Source of the DNA: Candidatus Schekmanbacteria bacterium
Lineage (GTDB): Bacteria; Schekmanbacteria; GWA2-38-11; J061
Length of the DNA: 64,000 nt
Assembly: GCA_016219965.1 (NCBI GenBank)
Contig: JACRJM010000003.1
Span: forward strand, 1-64,000
Reading direction: 5' to 3'
A program made the position numbers and the translations under genes. The notes beneath the pieces are model-generated. The model worked only from the letters and a program-made list of their open reading frames with translations, was not told where the DNA came from and searched no databases. Positions 1 through 8,553 of this stretch are shown piece by piece (positions within the stretch are counted from its first letter, which is position 1; the number at the start of each line of letters is the position of its first letter).

Positions 1-2
1 AA

Positions 3-68
3 GCCGGTACTTCAATACTTGCCCAGGCAAACGCAGCACCACAGGCAGCACTATCACTGCTCGGGTAA
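3..68 (+). CDS. Flagellin, C-terminal end (partial)
   Basis: Only the last 21 codons and the stop are in the window; the gene runs off the left edge. The reading frame gives AGTSILAQANAAPQAALSLL followed by Gly and stop. This matches the well-known C-terminal signature of bacterial flagellins (QAGTSILAQAN..PQ..LSLL), the alpha-helix that packs in the filament core. It is the only plus-strand gene in the first 14 kb, and a strong hairpin terminator follows within 50 bp, as expected for a highly expressed single gene. The call rests on a short stretch, but the motif is highly characteristic. Confidence 0.85.
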   Translation, partial: AGTSILAQANAAPQAALSLLG

Positions 69-113
69 TTACAAAGATTGATCGAAAAATAGAAAATTGA
101 TACTCCAGTAAAG

Positions 114-140
114 TTGCGGAGCCTGCATTAGGCTCCGCAA
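114..140 (+). terminator. Rho-independent terminator after flagellin
   Basis: Perfect 10-bp stem (TTGCGGAGCC / GGCTCCGCAA) with a 7-nt loop, followed on the plus strand by TTTCTATTT. A second AT-rich palindrome (TTTCTATTT-A-AAATAGAAA) follows at 141-159. It lies between the convergent flagellin gene and the FAD oxidase gene and probably ends flagellin transcription. Confidence 0.85.
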
Positions 141-181
141 TTTCTATTTAAAATAGAAAACCAAAAAATGAAGTTGCTACT

Positions 182-1714
182 CTATTGTTTCTTCTTATCT
201 CTCGACGGCGCTAGCCTTGGCGGATTGGAAACATGGTTAGGATCAAAAGATCTCCCCAGCTTTTCCATCAGTAAATGATAATTGCCGGTTGCGGGTCCTA
301 TATGCTCGTGAAGGTGCGACCATTGTGCACCCGGATAAGCACCCATTTTTATATCATGTTTTATTGAGTCAATCTCGTACTCCATAAACTTGTCAACCAT
401 GCTTTTGTCAAAGTATGAGAAGTACTCGCCGTAACCTATATGTCCCATATCATAGCTCTGCATCCATCCGCTCTCTTCTGAATCATTAAAGAACGGGGGA
501 ATAACTTTTGCTTTAAGGTCGGTTGTTTCTGCAAGTGCCCGTTTTGCATGGTCGAAGGAATCAAAGGCAAATTTTGTAACTGCAAAAAATCCAGCAGGAA
601 CCGTAACATTGCTCGATATACCAAGCTTGAATACCTGTCCGCTTGAGAATGGGGTCGCATCTTCGATAGTACCACCATTTTCAGCCACAATGTCCTTTAA
701 GACTCTTTCCTCATATTCAAGCTGTTTCTTCGAAGTAAATCCTACGAGCATAACTCTTACCATGCTTGGAGTAGACACGCCAAATTTATGCTTGTCTGTT
801 TCCCATCTTGCATGGAAATCATCCCGTGACTTTGCTCTCGCAATGTAACGCCAGATGAAAGGAACACGGACGCACACTGCAGCTATCTCAGCTTTTCCAA
901 CCTCATACATGGAATTAATTGCCTGATCGGTAGTGGGGTAAAAAGTTGTAAACCATTTAAATCTTTCTTCCGGAAGAGCAAATGCTGTATTTGGAGAAAC
1001 CCCTACTGCTTCAGGTACCCCCCTGAAAGGCAAACGAAAAAGCTTCACAGCCATTTTGGTGACAATCCCAAGCCCTCCGAAGTTTCCAAACCATCCTCTC
1101 ATTATTCCACGAAGATCTGGACCCGGACCTTCTCCCCAGAAATAATCATTTACCATTGAGGCTGAGCCGGTTTTCATTAACTCTCCGTCAGGAAGTATCC
1201 ATTCTGCTGCAAGAACCCTTCTGTTTGCATATCCTACACGATGGACGAGTTGTCCCATACCCTGATTAAGATGGTTGGCTATTACAGCGACCTGGGCTCC
1301 GCACGATGGAGCACTTGTATAAAGTCCACGTTTCATCGCTTCTGTCTGAAGCTCTGTATATGTGACGTAAGGATCAACAAGAGCATACATGTTTTCTTCA
1401 TCTATCTCGATGCGATCCATTCGCTTCATATCTATCATTATTGTGTTTGGTTTTAGTGGAACACAGAGGGCAATGAAAAAAGTACCAAGAGGGATATATG
1501 GAAGTTTATAACGGTTCGCAATTCTTACTATAGCCTGTACCTCTTCAGTACTTGAAGGAAGAATAACACAACCAGGAATTTTGCGGTTTTTGTCCCATGA
1601 AAATTTTCCATAGCCACCGCGAGAATATGCCTCGCACATGGTCTTAGACTCTGTAAAGTTCTCCTCACCTACTACGGATTTAAGTTCTTTTGCTGCTTCA
1701 CGTGGTAATGCCAT
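182..1714 (-). CDS. FAD-linked oxidase (PCMH-type), last gene of redox cluster
   Basis: A 510-residue flavoprotein of the GlcD / alkyl-DHAP synthase / vanillyl-alcohol oxidase superfamily. Residues about 45-230 form the FAD-binding PCMH domain: CVILPSSTEEVQAIVRIAN, a pyrophosphate-binding stretch near YIPLGT, and FGNFGGLGIVTKMAVKLF at its end. The rest is the substrate-binding cap plus a C-terminal FAD-contact segment (SNPPRLAPS). In the family such proteins oxidise hydroxy-acids or alcohols and pass electrons to a partner. Here the partner is presumably the CCG Fe-S protein 11 bp upstream, an arrangement like glycolate oxidase GlcD-GlcF. The start has a good RBS (AAGGAG, 7-nt spacing). It is a distant paralog of the 2995-4443 gene. 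The substrate cannot be read from sequence. Confidence 0.85.
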   Translation of the reverse strand: MALPREAAKELKSVVGEENFTESKTMCEAYSRGGYGKFSWDKNRKIPGCVILPSSTEEVQAIVRIANRYKLPYIPLGTFFIALCVPLKPNTIMIDMKRMDRIEIDEENMYALVDPYVTYTELQTEAMKRGLYTSAPSCGAQVAVIANHLNQGMGQLVHRVGYANRRVLAAEWILPDGELMKTGSASMVNDYFWGEGPGPDLRGIMRGWFGNFGGLGIVTKMAVKLFRLPFRGVPEAVGVSPNTAFALPEERFKWFTTFYPTTDQAINSMYEVGKAEIAAVCVRVPFIWRYIARAKSRDDFHARWETDKHKFGVSTPSMVRVMLVGFTSKKQLEYEERVLKDIVAENGGTIEDATPFSSGQVFKLGISSNVTVPAGFFAVTKFAFDSFDHAKRALAETTDLKAKVIPPFFNDSEESGWMQSYDMGHIGYGEYFSYFDKSMVDKFMEYEIDSIKHDIKMGAYPGAQWSHLHEHIGPATGNYHLLMEKLGRSFDPNHVSNPPRLAPSRDKKKQ

Positions 1715-1725
1715 GCTTCAACTCC

Positions 1726-2982
1726 TTATATCACGCTTGCCAATAATTCAGCAAAGTCGAGTATTTCGATATTATTTGAACCAGCTTTCACGGTTTCTGT
1801 AAAATTCCACCTGCAAAAAGGACAAGATGCAACAAGCGTATTTGCTCCTGTCTGTTTTACTTCTTCAATCCTTTCACCTGCAGACCAGATTGAAAAATCA
1901 TTATTTATCCATTTCACTGCACCCCCTGCTCCGCAGCACCATGCATTTTCCCTGATACGTTCCATTTCAACGAGATTCACGCCACTTATACTTTTAAGCA
2001 CACTGCGCGGTTGTTCATAAACACCTTTTGTCCCTCTTCTCCATTGCTGTTTGGGAGGGTCCGTCCTTCCGAATTCTATACGCTTTCCATCCCAGTGAGT
2101 ATATGGCTCGGAAAGTCTGCCAAGACGGCATGAATCATGATATGTAACCGTTTTATTAATTGACCCCTTTATTGTCAGTCTTCCTTCCTTTATGAGTTTA
2201 TCAGCATACTCAGTTATATGGAGTACCTCGTAATCTGTTCCGCTTTTTTCTTCAATCCTCGGATAATCAACTTTCCACATGTGATAACATTCTGCGCATG
2301 ACGTAACTATGACCTTGCATCCGCTTTTTGCCAGAGAATCAATATTGTTTTTTCTTATAGTATCAGCTTGCGATTTGTACCCCAGTCTTAGAAGAGGATT
2401 GCCGCAGCACTGCTCGCTTGGAAAAAGTTTGAAGTTCACACCTGCAGCTTCAAAAATCTTTACACTTGATTTTGCAATTGAAGGATAGCGGTACGATGCA
2501 GTACAGCCCGCAAAATAAAGGATTTCTGCTTCTCCCGTTTTTTCACTCCCTTTGTCAAACCATTTTGTCCTCTCATTTTGAGAAGCGCCGTAAGGGTTAC
2601 CCTTGCTTTCCACATTGGATAAAATATTTTTCTGTTTTTTAGAAACCTTTCCACCTTTTTCAATATAACGGCACCTGAAAGCCTCTATTATTTCGAGTCT
2701 CTCGGTGTCCATGCACCTCTTACACATAATGTCGCATGCACCGCAAAGGGTACAGTGGTAAAGTATCTTATAAAGGTCTTCATCGATCCCTATCTCACCA
2801 TCCAGATAGGCAAGAGCTATATCCATTATCCCCTGGCATGAAAAGGAATCAAATTTGAATTTCGTATTTATTGGGCATATCTTATTAAATCTCTTGCTCT
2901 TTGAGTACATTGGATCTACCCATTTGCATGAGGACGACCTTACACACATCTCTATGTCATATCTGTATTTTTCAAGTTCCAT
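1726..2982 (-). CDS. CCG-domain (Fe-S)-binding oxidoreductase subunit
   Basis: A GlcF/HdrB-like iron-sulfur protein of about 418 residues. The N-terminal third is cysteine-rich (MCVRSSSCKW, HCTLCGACDIMCKRC), suggesting [4Fe-4S] ligands. The C-terminal part carries two CCG modules: EQCCGNPLL with SCAECYHMW, and AWCCGAGGAVKW with SCPFCRWNF. In heterodisulfide reductase and glycolate oxidase these bind a non-cubane or [4Fe-4S] cluster. It sits between two FAD-linked oxidases with gaps of 9-13 bp, so it likely carries electrons for both. A TTG one codon upstream is possible, but the ATG at 2982 has AGGAG at 9-nt spacing and is preferred. Confidence 0.88.
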   Translation of the reverse strand: MELEKYRYDIEMCVRSSSCKWVDPMYSKSKRFNKICPINTKFKFDSFSCQGIMDIALAYLDGEIGIDEDLYKILYHCTLCGACDIMCKRCMDTERLEIIEAFRCRYIEKGGKVSKKQKNILSNVESKGNPYGASQNERTKWFDKGSEKTGEAEILYFAGCTASYRYPSIAKSSVKIFEAAGVNFKLFPSEQCCGNPLLRLGYKSQADTIRKNNIDSLAKSGCKVIVTSCAECYHMWKVDYPRIEEKSGTDYEVLHITEYADKLIKEGRLTIKGSINKTVTYHDSCRLGRLSEPYTHWDGKRIEFGRTDPPKQQWRRGTKGVYEQPRSVLKSISGVNLVEMERIRENAWCCGAGGAVKWINNDFSIWSAGERIEEVKQTGANTLVASCPFCRWNFTETVKAGSNNIEILDFAELLASVI

Positions 2983-2994
2983 CAATCAATGCTC

Positions 2995-4443
2995 CTAAAA
3001 AGTCAACTTTCCTGGGTTCATTATTCCCGCAGGATCAAATATTGTTTTCACTTTTTTCACTGCCTCTCTGTACCCACCCGTTTTATCAAATAGAGCCTGA
3101 ACTGCCGGACCATAAGGCTGGTTGAAGAAAGCACCTTTATTTGCAAGCGTTACCGCAAGCTCTTCATAGAGACTTACAAGTTTTTTCCTAAAGTCCTCTC
3201 CTTCCGGAGCATAATAGAGATGATGCTCGCAATGATACGCTCTGCCGTACTCAAGGGGTTGCACATATAAGCCACAATCATTGATATCGAATCCATTGGA
3301 AGTAATTATCTTCTTAAATGTTGTTGATAGGATATCAATATTTTTTAAAGTTGTCTTATATGCGATCTGAAATACCTTACCTTTTAAAAGGTTCTTCCAG
3401 TAGACAGATCCTTGAGGCCAGTTCATACCTAAATTTTCAAGCATCCAATTCTTATCATCACTTCTGACTCCGTCTCCTCCATCGAGTTCTTTTCCAAGCA
3501 TTTCCCGCAAAGCTTCTTCCTCGTATGCAATCTTCTCTTCAGGGCGTCTCTTCCCTCCGCGCAAAACCATTATTATATTATAATTTGAAAGCCCGTTCTT
3601 AAGCTCTCCATATCTGGCAATATCGCCTCGTGACAAAATCAATCCGGCATCATTGCGGTCAAGGATGAAGCATTCCTGTCCTATCATGTCGTTCTGCATA
3701 GAATGAACAATCCTTATAGCTTTTTCCAGTTCGCTGCAGCTTATGATAAAAAGCTTTTTTAAAGGAGAAAGATGCTCAAGCTTTACAGCAACCCATGTCA
3801 CGACACCCAGCGTTCCCTGCGCACCATGAAAGAGCCTGAAAAAATCCATCCCCGGTCCGTAAGGGCATACCATATCAACTGCCGCATCATCCTTGTCATA
3901 GGAAAGGGTAATAGACGATGAACCTGTTCTCATTAATTCTCCATTTGGCAGAACAGCTTCAAGGGTCATAATAGGATCAGCATATTCAAATTTAGGAATA
4001 ATTGCAGGTTCCCTTTCAAGAAGAGATGTTAAAGCAGATGTACCTGAATGTGGAAAAAGCGGATTGAACATCCTTAGATCTTTACTTGAAAGTTCTGACG
4101 CAAGCGTTCCCCATGTCACACCAGGCTCGAAGATGACTTTCCTGTTTCTCTCATCAATAGTTTTTATCTTGTTCATTCCACTGAGGTCAATCACTATCCC
4201 CCCCTGAAGTGAAAGAGCAGCCCCGTTAAAATGAACAGTGGAGCTTGAAGGTACAACAGGGGTTTTTTCTTTCCTTGCAAGATTAATTATTTCCCGTACT
4301 TGTACAGAAGTAGTTGCTTTGACCTCGTAGTTAGGGACAACCCCTTTGAATGGGCTTTCGTCTGTTGCATATTTACTTAACGCCCCATTAACATTTACAC
4401 TTTCTTTTCCTGCTATGCTTTCAAGTTTACTTTTAAGTGACAA
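2995..4443 (-). CDS. FAD-linked oxidase (PCMH-type), first of the pair
   Basis: 482 residues. The PCMH FAD-binding fold covers roughly residues 35-230 (VREIINLARKEKTPVVPSSS, GGIVIDLSGMNKI, then FHGAQGTLGVVTWVAVKLEH). A FAD-oxidase C-terminal domain ends in TIFDPAGIMNPGKLTF, the usual last motif of GlcD-like enzymes. It starts at a TTG codon with a full Shine-Dalgarno (GGAGG, 9-nt spacing). It heads the oxidase-CCG-oxidase trio and lies just after a strong terminator hairpin (4464-4505), so the trio may be read less than the upstream Fe-S genes. Two different FAD oxidases flanking one CCG protein suggest either two substrates or a heteromeric enzyme. Confidence 0.85.
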   Translation of the reverse strand: MSLKSKLESIAGKESVNVNGALSKYATDESPFKGVVPNYEVKATTSVQVREIINLARKEKTPVVPSSSTVHFNGAALSLQGGIVIDLSGMNKIKTIDERNRKVIFEPGVTWGTLASELSSKDLRMFNPLFPHSGTSALTSLLEREPAIIPKFEYADPIMTLEAVLPNGELMRTGSSSITLSYDKDDAAVDMVCPYGPGMDFFRLFHGAQGTLGVVTWVAVKLEHLSPLKKLFIISCSELEKAIRIVHSMQNDMIGQECFILDRNDAGLILSRGDIARYGELKNGLSNYNIIMVLRGGKRRPEEKIAYEEEALREMLGKELDGGDGVRSDDKNWMLENLGMNWPQGSVYWKNLLKGKVFQIAYKTTLKNIDILSTTFKKIITSNGFDINDCGLYVQPLEYGRAYHCEHHLYYAPEGEDFRKKLVSLYEELAVTLANKGAFFNQPYGPAVQALFDKTGGYREAVKKVKTIFDPAGIMNPGKLTF

Positions 4444-4463
4444 GGATCTTCACCTCCAAAATA

Positions 4464-4505
4464 AATAAAAAAATTACCGCTCTTCATTAACCAAAAAGAG
4501 CGGTA
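4464..4505 (-). terminator. Intrinsic terminator inside the redox cluster
   Basis: Read on the minus strand: a perfect 10-bp stem TACCGCTCTT / AAGAGCGGTA (4496-4505 / 4475-4484) with an 11-nt loop, followed by ATTTTTTTATTTATTTT. This is a textbook rho-independent terminator. It separates the small cysteine proteins and Fe-S genes from the FAD oxidase-CCG-FAD oxidase trio. Confidence 0.85.
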
Positions 4506-4527
4506 TTAGTAAAGGAAAAAACTTGTT

Positions 4528-5082
4528 TTATTTCCCCTGGAAATCTGCTCTGAAACAGCAACAGCCTTCAACAGGGCGACTTTTTGTCATTGAAAGCTCA
4601 ACTTTCAATCCGAGCTTCTTAAACAATTCATCAGAGAAACCTAAACAAAGACTCCTGCATGGAATTTGTTTTGCTTCCCCTTCCCCGATTTCCTCTTTAA
4701 TCCCCTTGTTAATAGTGCAATCCTTTACCTCGATGACAAGGGACTTATGTGAAACCTCCCTGTATTTCCATTCATCAAACGGGCGTAATGCATTAAACCC
4801 TATTTCAAGAAGACGCTGAGGAACACTTGGGAAGACATGACCCGTCTTTGCAGCTACTTCATAAATTACTTTAGCCGTATTATCCCTATAATTACCTTCA
4901 AGCTCAATTATCCGAACTGCCAGATTTCTGCCGTAATCGCCAAAAACCTTTTGAGCTATCTCTCCCTTGTTTACTTTCTCTTTTGCGTCTTCCTCATATT
5001 TCCTAACAACCGCCCCAATGGTAAACTCCTTTTCAAGGATATCAAGAAACTCATCTGGAATACCAAAAGCGTATTTACCCAT
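4528..5082 (-). CDS. Small cysteine-containing protein, possibly ATC-hydrolase-like (copy 1)
   Basis: About 184 residues with no signal peptide or membrane segment. The C-terminal half holds a cysteine pattern: IPCRSLCLGFSDELF, then GCCCFRADF. This spacing recalls the L-2-amino-thiazoline-4-carboxylic acid hydrolase family (PF14196), but that is a recollection-level match and not a firm assignment. It is paralogous to the next gene upstream (5160-5726); shared stretches include NRD(N/R)TA..IYEVA.KTGH(V/I)FP.VPQR. The longer start at 5094 has its RBS too close. ATG at 5082 has GGAG at 6-nt spacing and aligns with the paralog's start. It may bind metal or a cofactor, or process the substrate of the neighbouring oxidases. 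Confidence 0.7.
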   Translation of the reverse strand: MGKYAFGIPDEFLDILEKEFTIGAVVRKYEEDAKEKVNKGEIAQKVFGDYGRNLAVRIIELEGNYRDNTAKVIYEVAAKTGHVFPSVPQRLLEIGFNALRPFDEWKYREVSHKSLVIEVKDCTINKGIKEEIGEGEAKQIPCRSLCLGFSDELFKKLGLKVELSMTKSRPVEGCCCFRADFQGK

Positions 5083-5159
5083 AGTCTTCTCCATTTCCTA
5101 AAAAGGAGTTTTTATCAGGATTCGATTAATACACCAATCATTTAGTTAGTTAGTCGCAA

Positions 5160-5726
5160 TCAATGAAAATGAAAAAAACCGTCAAACTGGCATTTCTTGT
5201 CTTTAGGAAGTTCGGCAACCATCCTTACACCAACATCAAGATTCAAGCCCTGATATATCGTTTCGCTCAAAGCAGTGCAGTAATGCCTGCATGGAAGCGT
5301 GTTTGCGATTTTTTCTCCAACCGCTTCGATGAGAGCCTGGTTCATTGTGCATTTTGAGACAGCATAGGACAACCTCTTAAATGATATTTCTCCCCAGCGC
5401 CACTTATCCTCAACCCTGGTTGCCAGAATACCAATCTCAATCATTCTCTGCGGAACATTCGGGAATATATGTCCTGTCTTTTTTGCAACCTCATATATCT
5501 GCTCTGCTGTCCTGTCCCTGTTATCAGCTTCGGTTTCAAGTATTCTCTTGGCAAGAGACTTGCCATATTCATCAAAAATCTGTTTGCCTATCTCTTCAAT
5601 TTCCTTCTCACTTTTCCCTTTGACGGCATTTGCAAATTTTTCAGCTATTTTCTTTACTCCAAATTCATCATCAAGAGATTGGAAATAAGTTTCATCAATA
5701 AAATACTTCAGGCCTTTTGAGCTCAT
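5160..5726 (-). CDS. Small cysteine-containing protein, possibly ATC-hydrolase-like (copy 2)
   Basis: 188 residues, paralog of the 4528-5082 protein along its whole length. It keeps the first cysteine pair (LPCRHYC) but ends KKCQFDGFFHFH, so the triple-cysteine patch of copy 1 is reduced to a single Cys with two nearby His. The conserved core is ADNRDRTAEQIYEVAKKTGH followed by IFPNVPQRMIEIG. It lies 27 bp after the ferredoxin-flavoprotein fusion gene and 77 bp before its paralog. The altered cysteine set suggests the copies have diverged in ligand or partner rather than being redundant. Confidence 0.7.
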   Translation of the reverse strand: MSSKGLKYFIDETYFQSLDDEFGVKKIAEKFANAVKGKSEKEIEEIGKQIFDEYGKSLAKRILETEADNRDRTAEQIYEVAKKTGHIFPNVPQRMIEIGILATRVEDKWRWGEISFKRLSYAVSKCTMNQALIEAVGEKIANTLPCRHYCTALSETIYQGLNLDVGVRMVAELPKDKKCQFDGFFHFH

Positions 5727-5753
5727 ATTCTTTTATCCTTTCAAAATAATATG

Positions 5754-7466
5754 TCAGCGTGCAGCAGCAGCAGACAGTATTCTGTTTAAAACTTCCTTAT
5801 CAACATAGTCGCAGCGCAGGCATCTGGCGCACTCATGGAGAGCATCTTCTGCACTCATTGTCATTTCAACTTCCTTTGAACCTACCCTCTCTGAAACAGG
5901 AACAAGAGGTGTAACAGCTCTTTCATACTTAGGTACTGCTGATCTAGTATTATAGGAAATGTCGTCTTCATATGGTTCAATCCACCAGAAGTCTGTTTTC
6001 TGATCTGCAGTAAGCTCTTTGGACAAATAATGGTTGATTGCCCTTGCAGCCCTCTCTCCCGCTCCTATTGCTTCAACCACGCTGGACGGACCCTTTGTTA
6101 CATCGCCGCCTGCAAAAATGTAAGGAATCGTGGTGGTCATATGATGGTCTGCATAGATATATCCTTCATATGAAAGCCCTATGCCAGTACCTTGCAATAA
6201 CTCATTTGCATCAAGTTTCTGCCCTATGGCTATTATTACGGTATCAGCTTCAACTGTAAAGTCTGATCCTTCTATAGGTACAGATCTGCGCCTTGCGTTA
6301 TTGTCGTATCCTTTCATCATCATCTTTCCACAAGCTAAACCGCTGACATGTCCATTTTTCCCTTCAACCTTTAAAGGCCTTGCAAGTAATATAAATTTAA
6401 CGCCTTCCTTCTCAGCTTCTTCGATCTCAGCCGGAATAGCAGGCATTTCGTCGCGGTCTCGTCTGTAAACCACTGTTACATCTGAGCCAAACCTGAAAGC
6501 TGTGCGGGCAGCATCAATTGCAGCATTGCCTCCGCCTATGACAACGACTTTTTTGCCAAGCTTAGGTGCTATTCCCTTGCGGTAATCCTTCAGCATATCC
6601 ATAGCAGAGATTACCCCTTCAAGCTCCTCACCGGGAACTCCAAGCGGTGTTGATCTCCATGCCCCTATCCCGAGGAAAATAGCTTCATAGCCCTGTTTCT
6701 TCAGATCCTCGAAAGTAATATCTTTGCCGACGGTCGTATTAAGCTTTAATTCTATTCCTGAACTCAGTACGAAATTTACCTCCCTGTCAACTACATCCTG
6801 CGGCAGACGGTATGATGGAATCATTAGAGAAAGCATTCCGCCAGGTCTGTCAGCTTTTTCGAATATTGTCACAGGATGTCCTATTTTCCGCAGAAAATAT
6901 GCACATGAAAGACCGGCAGGTCCTGCACCTATTACCGCAACTTTCTTTTTGGCATTGTTAGGATTCTCTCTCATGAGATCCTTTATTTTAGTTGACTTTG
7001 CAGCCGCAAGGTCCGCCATATAACGCTTCACACCGCGGACCGCAATAGAAGAAGAGTCAACCCTTTTTCTCTCGCACAATGATTCACATGGATGAGGACA
7101 AACCCTTGCGCTTATTTCCACAAAAGGATTTCTTTCCCTGTGAAGGTGAAGGGCTTCTTCTGTTCGGCCTGCCGCGATAAGAGAAACTATCGAAGGAACA
7201 TCAACATGAGCAGGACATTCTGCTTCGCATGGAGCAATTACTCTCAAAGCATTTTCAGGACAAACCTTCACACATTCAAGGCACCCTACGCACTGGTCGG
7301 GAAACCACATATCAAGATCCCAGGCTTCCTCAGGCATTTGCTTCCCCTTGTCAATCTTAACAAGGTGAAGTTTGTAAAGACATTGCGGACATACTTCTAC
7401 ACATTTGCGGCATCTTATAGGAACCGGACATTTTTCCCGGTTAATTGCTATTTGAACCCTTGCCAT
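5754..7466 (-). CDS. Dicluster ferredoxin fused to GltD-type NAD(P)H/FAD oxidoreductase
   Basis: 570 residues. Residues 1-80 are a ferredoxin module with two clusters: CPVPIRCRKCVEVCP and CVGCLECVKVCP. It is homologous to the free-standing 84-residue ferredoxin at 8554-8808. Next comes the Fe-S N-terminal region of the GltD/DPYD family (CEAECPAHVDVPS, ARVCPHPCESLC). Two dinucleotide folds follow: FAD (VAVIGAGPAGLSCAYFL) and NAD(P)H (VVVIGGGNAAIDAARTA). Then come GQKLDANEL and the FAD motif YIFAGGDVTKGPSSVVEAIG, and CARCLRC near the end. It probably moves electrons between NAD(P)H and the ferredoxin-like partners encoded upstream. Strong RBS (AAGGAGG). Confidence 0.88.
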   Translation of the reverse strand: MARVQIAINREKCPVPIRCRKCVEVCPQCLYKLHLVKIDKGKQMPEEAWDLDMWFPDQCVGCLECVKVCPENALRVIAPCEAECPAHVDVPSIVSLIAAGRTEEALHLHRERNPFVEISARVCPHPCESLCERKRVDSSSIAVRGVKRYMADLAAAKSTKIKDLMRENPNNAKKKVAVIGAGPAGLSCAYFLRKIGHPVTIFEKADRPGGMLSLMIPSYRLPQDVVDREVNFVLSSGIELKLNTTVGKDITFEDLKKQGYEAIFLGIGAWRSTPLGVPGEELEGVISAMDMLKDYRKGIAPKLGKKVVVIGGGNAAIDAARTAFRFGSDVTVVYRRDRDEMPAIPAEIEEAEKEGVKFILLARPLKVEGKNGHVSGLACGKMMMKGYDNNARRRSVPIEGSDFTVEADTVIIAIGQKLDANELLQGTGIGLSYEGYIYADHHMTTTIPYIFAGGDVTKGPSSVVEAIGAGERAARAINHYLSKELTADQKTDFWWIEPYEDDISYNTRSAVPKYERAVTPLVPVSERVGSKEVEMTMSAEDALHECARCLRCDYVDKEVLNRILSAAAAR

Positions 7467-7511
7467 AAAAATCCTCCTTATATATTGGAATTCCCGAAGT
7501 AATTATTGAAA

Positions 7512-8441
7512 TCACCAAATGTCCCTGAGCCCCGGTGTTGTCATGCGCTCTACCATCTCTATTGCCTCATGACGGCAATGGTTGGCGCACTGCGCGCATC
7601 CAAAGCATTTATTCATATTGATGTTTACCTTGTTGCGGCTCACCTGAAGAGACATGGCGCCAAACTGGCAGAACGTAATACATTCGCCGCAGCCTATACA
7701 TTTGTCGTGTACCGGCTTAGCACAATACTCTCCCTTAAGAAGGATCTCGGACACATCATAATCAATACGTCCTCTTATTCCAAGACAGGTAGGATATTCA
7801 CAGTTACAGATGCCGCCTATATATGGCGTATAAAAAGTCCAGAGAGTATGGACATTACCTCGCCTGTCAAAATGGCGAAGCCTCTGTTTTGCCTCTTTTA
7901 CGGAAAGGAATTGGAAATTACGGAAAGTTTCAGGCCAGCGTTCCCATTTATAGATGCCAACCCCAAGGGAAAGGCAGGTCATAGCATCATCGTTTTTATA
8001 CATACCACGCGATTCCCTTTTGCAGATACATTCCATTATGCCTATAGGATATGTTATCTCCAGCATCTGCTCGGCTTCTTCAAGGGTAATAACCTGACCG
8101 AAATGGTAATTCTCCATGAAGCTGTTTACTTTTTTCTTGAGAATAGGAAGTTTCTTTACATCTTTCCCTGTTGCCTCGAGAACTTCCCGCATCAGGTCGG
8201 AAAACATTATGTCGAGGTCAACCTGCGCGCCGGGCTGAAGAGCAAACTCACCATCTTCAGTCATATAATACTCAGGTGGCGGTTGAAGCGGGTTTATTAT
8301 TTCACCAGTTTTTTTCTCAGCCTTTTGTGCTTTCTGCTGTGCTGCTTTTTTCTGCCTACGGTAAAGCCCTGCCGCAAAGTTCTCCGCAGCATGGAACCAT
8401 TTACCACCATCTCCTCCATGCGAAATACAGTTATGGCACAT
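7512..8441 (-). CDS. 'MCHNC' iron-sulfur protein (copy 2)
   Basis: 309 residues. It begins MCHNCISHGGDGGKWF, a start shared with the 8842-9867 paralog (MCHFCTKHGDGGKWF). The middle part has further cysteines (GIMECICKRESRG, YIGGICNCEYPTCLGIRGR). The C-terminal 70 residues are a dicluster ferredoxin: CIGCGECITFCQFGAM and CFGCAQCANHC. I do not recognise a named family for the whole protein; it looks like a soluble electron-transfer subunit. It is separated from the upstream ferredoxin gene by 112 bp that carry a promoter/operator resembling that of the paralog, so it probably heads a second transcription unit. RBS GGGGG precedes ATG. Confidence 0.8.
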   Translation of the reverse strand: MCHNCISHGGDGGKWFHAAENFAAGLYRRQKKAAQQKAQKAEKKTGEIINPLQPPPEYYMTEDGEFALQPGAQVDLDIMFSDLMREVLEATGKDVKKLPILKKKVNSFMENYHFGQVITLEEAEQMLEITYPIGIMECICKRESRGMYKNDDAMTCLSLGVGIYKWERWPETFRNFQFLSVKEAKQRLRHFDRRGNVHTLWTFYTPYIGGICNCEYPTCLGIRGRIDYDVSEILLKGEYCAKPVHDKCIGCGECITFCQFGAMSLQVSRNKVNINMNKCFGCAQCANHCRHEAIEMVERMTTPGLRDIW

Positions 8442-8477
8442 TTGTAATCCCCCTTGTTTTATTTATTTAAAATAAAA

Positions 8478-8491
8478 AAAACGTTTGTTTG
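8478..8491 (-). promoter_or_regulatory. Operator-like inverted repeat, copy 2
   Basis: Minus strand CAAAC-AAAC-GTTTT, 37 bp upstream of the 7512-8441 start. It is a near copy of the CAAAC-N4-GTTTG repeat at 9916-9929, in the same position relative to the promoter-like sequence of the paralogous gene. Being shared by two duplicated units suggests a common regulator. Confidence 0.45.
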
Positions 8492-8497
8492 GTAACA

Positions 8498-8523
8498 AAT
8501 ATAAGATTTCCCGAGAAAATCAA
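8498..8523 (-). promoter_or_regulatory. Promoter-like segment, copy 2
   Basis: Minus strand TTGATT, 14 nt containing CGGGAAA, then TATATT. The same spacing and core (TTGACA, 14 nt with CGAGAAA, TATTAA) occur before the paralogous gene at 9955-9960. The spacer is shorter than the usual 17 nt, so the exact -10 is uncertain. An 8-bp hairpin (AGAAAATC / GATTTTCT, 8514-8533) overlaps it. Confidence 0.4.
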
Positions 8524-8553
8524 GAGATTTTCTGAAGAAATTGTCTACCCCCC

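Noticed and set aside
7506-8447. Long plus-strand frame (313 codons)
   Set aside because: It is the exact opposite strand of the MCHNC iron-sulfur protein, which has conserved cysteines, an RBS and a paralog. The plus frame shows no domain or RBS.
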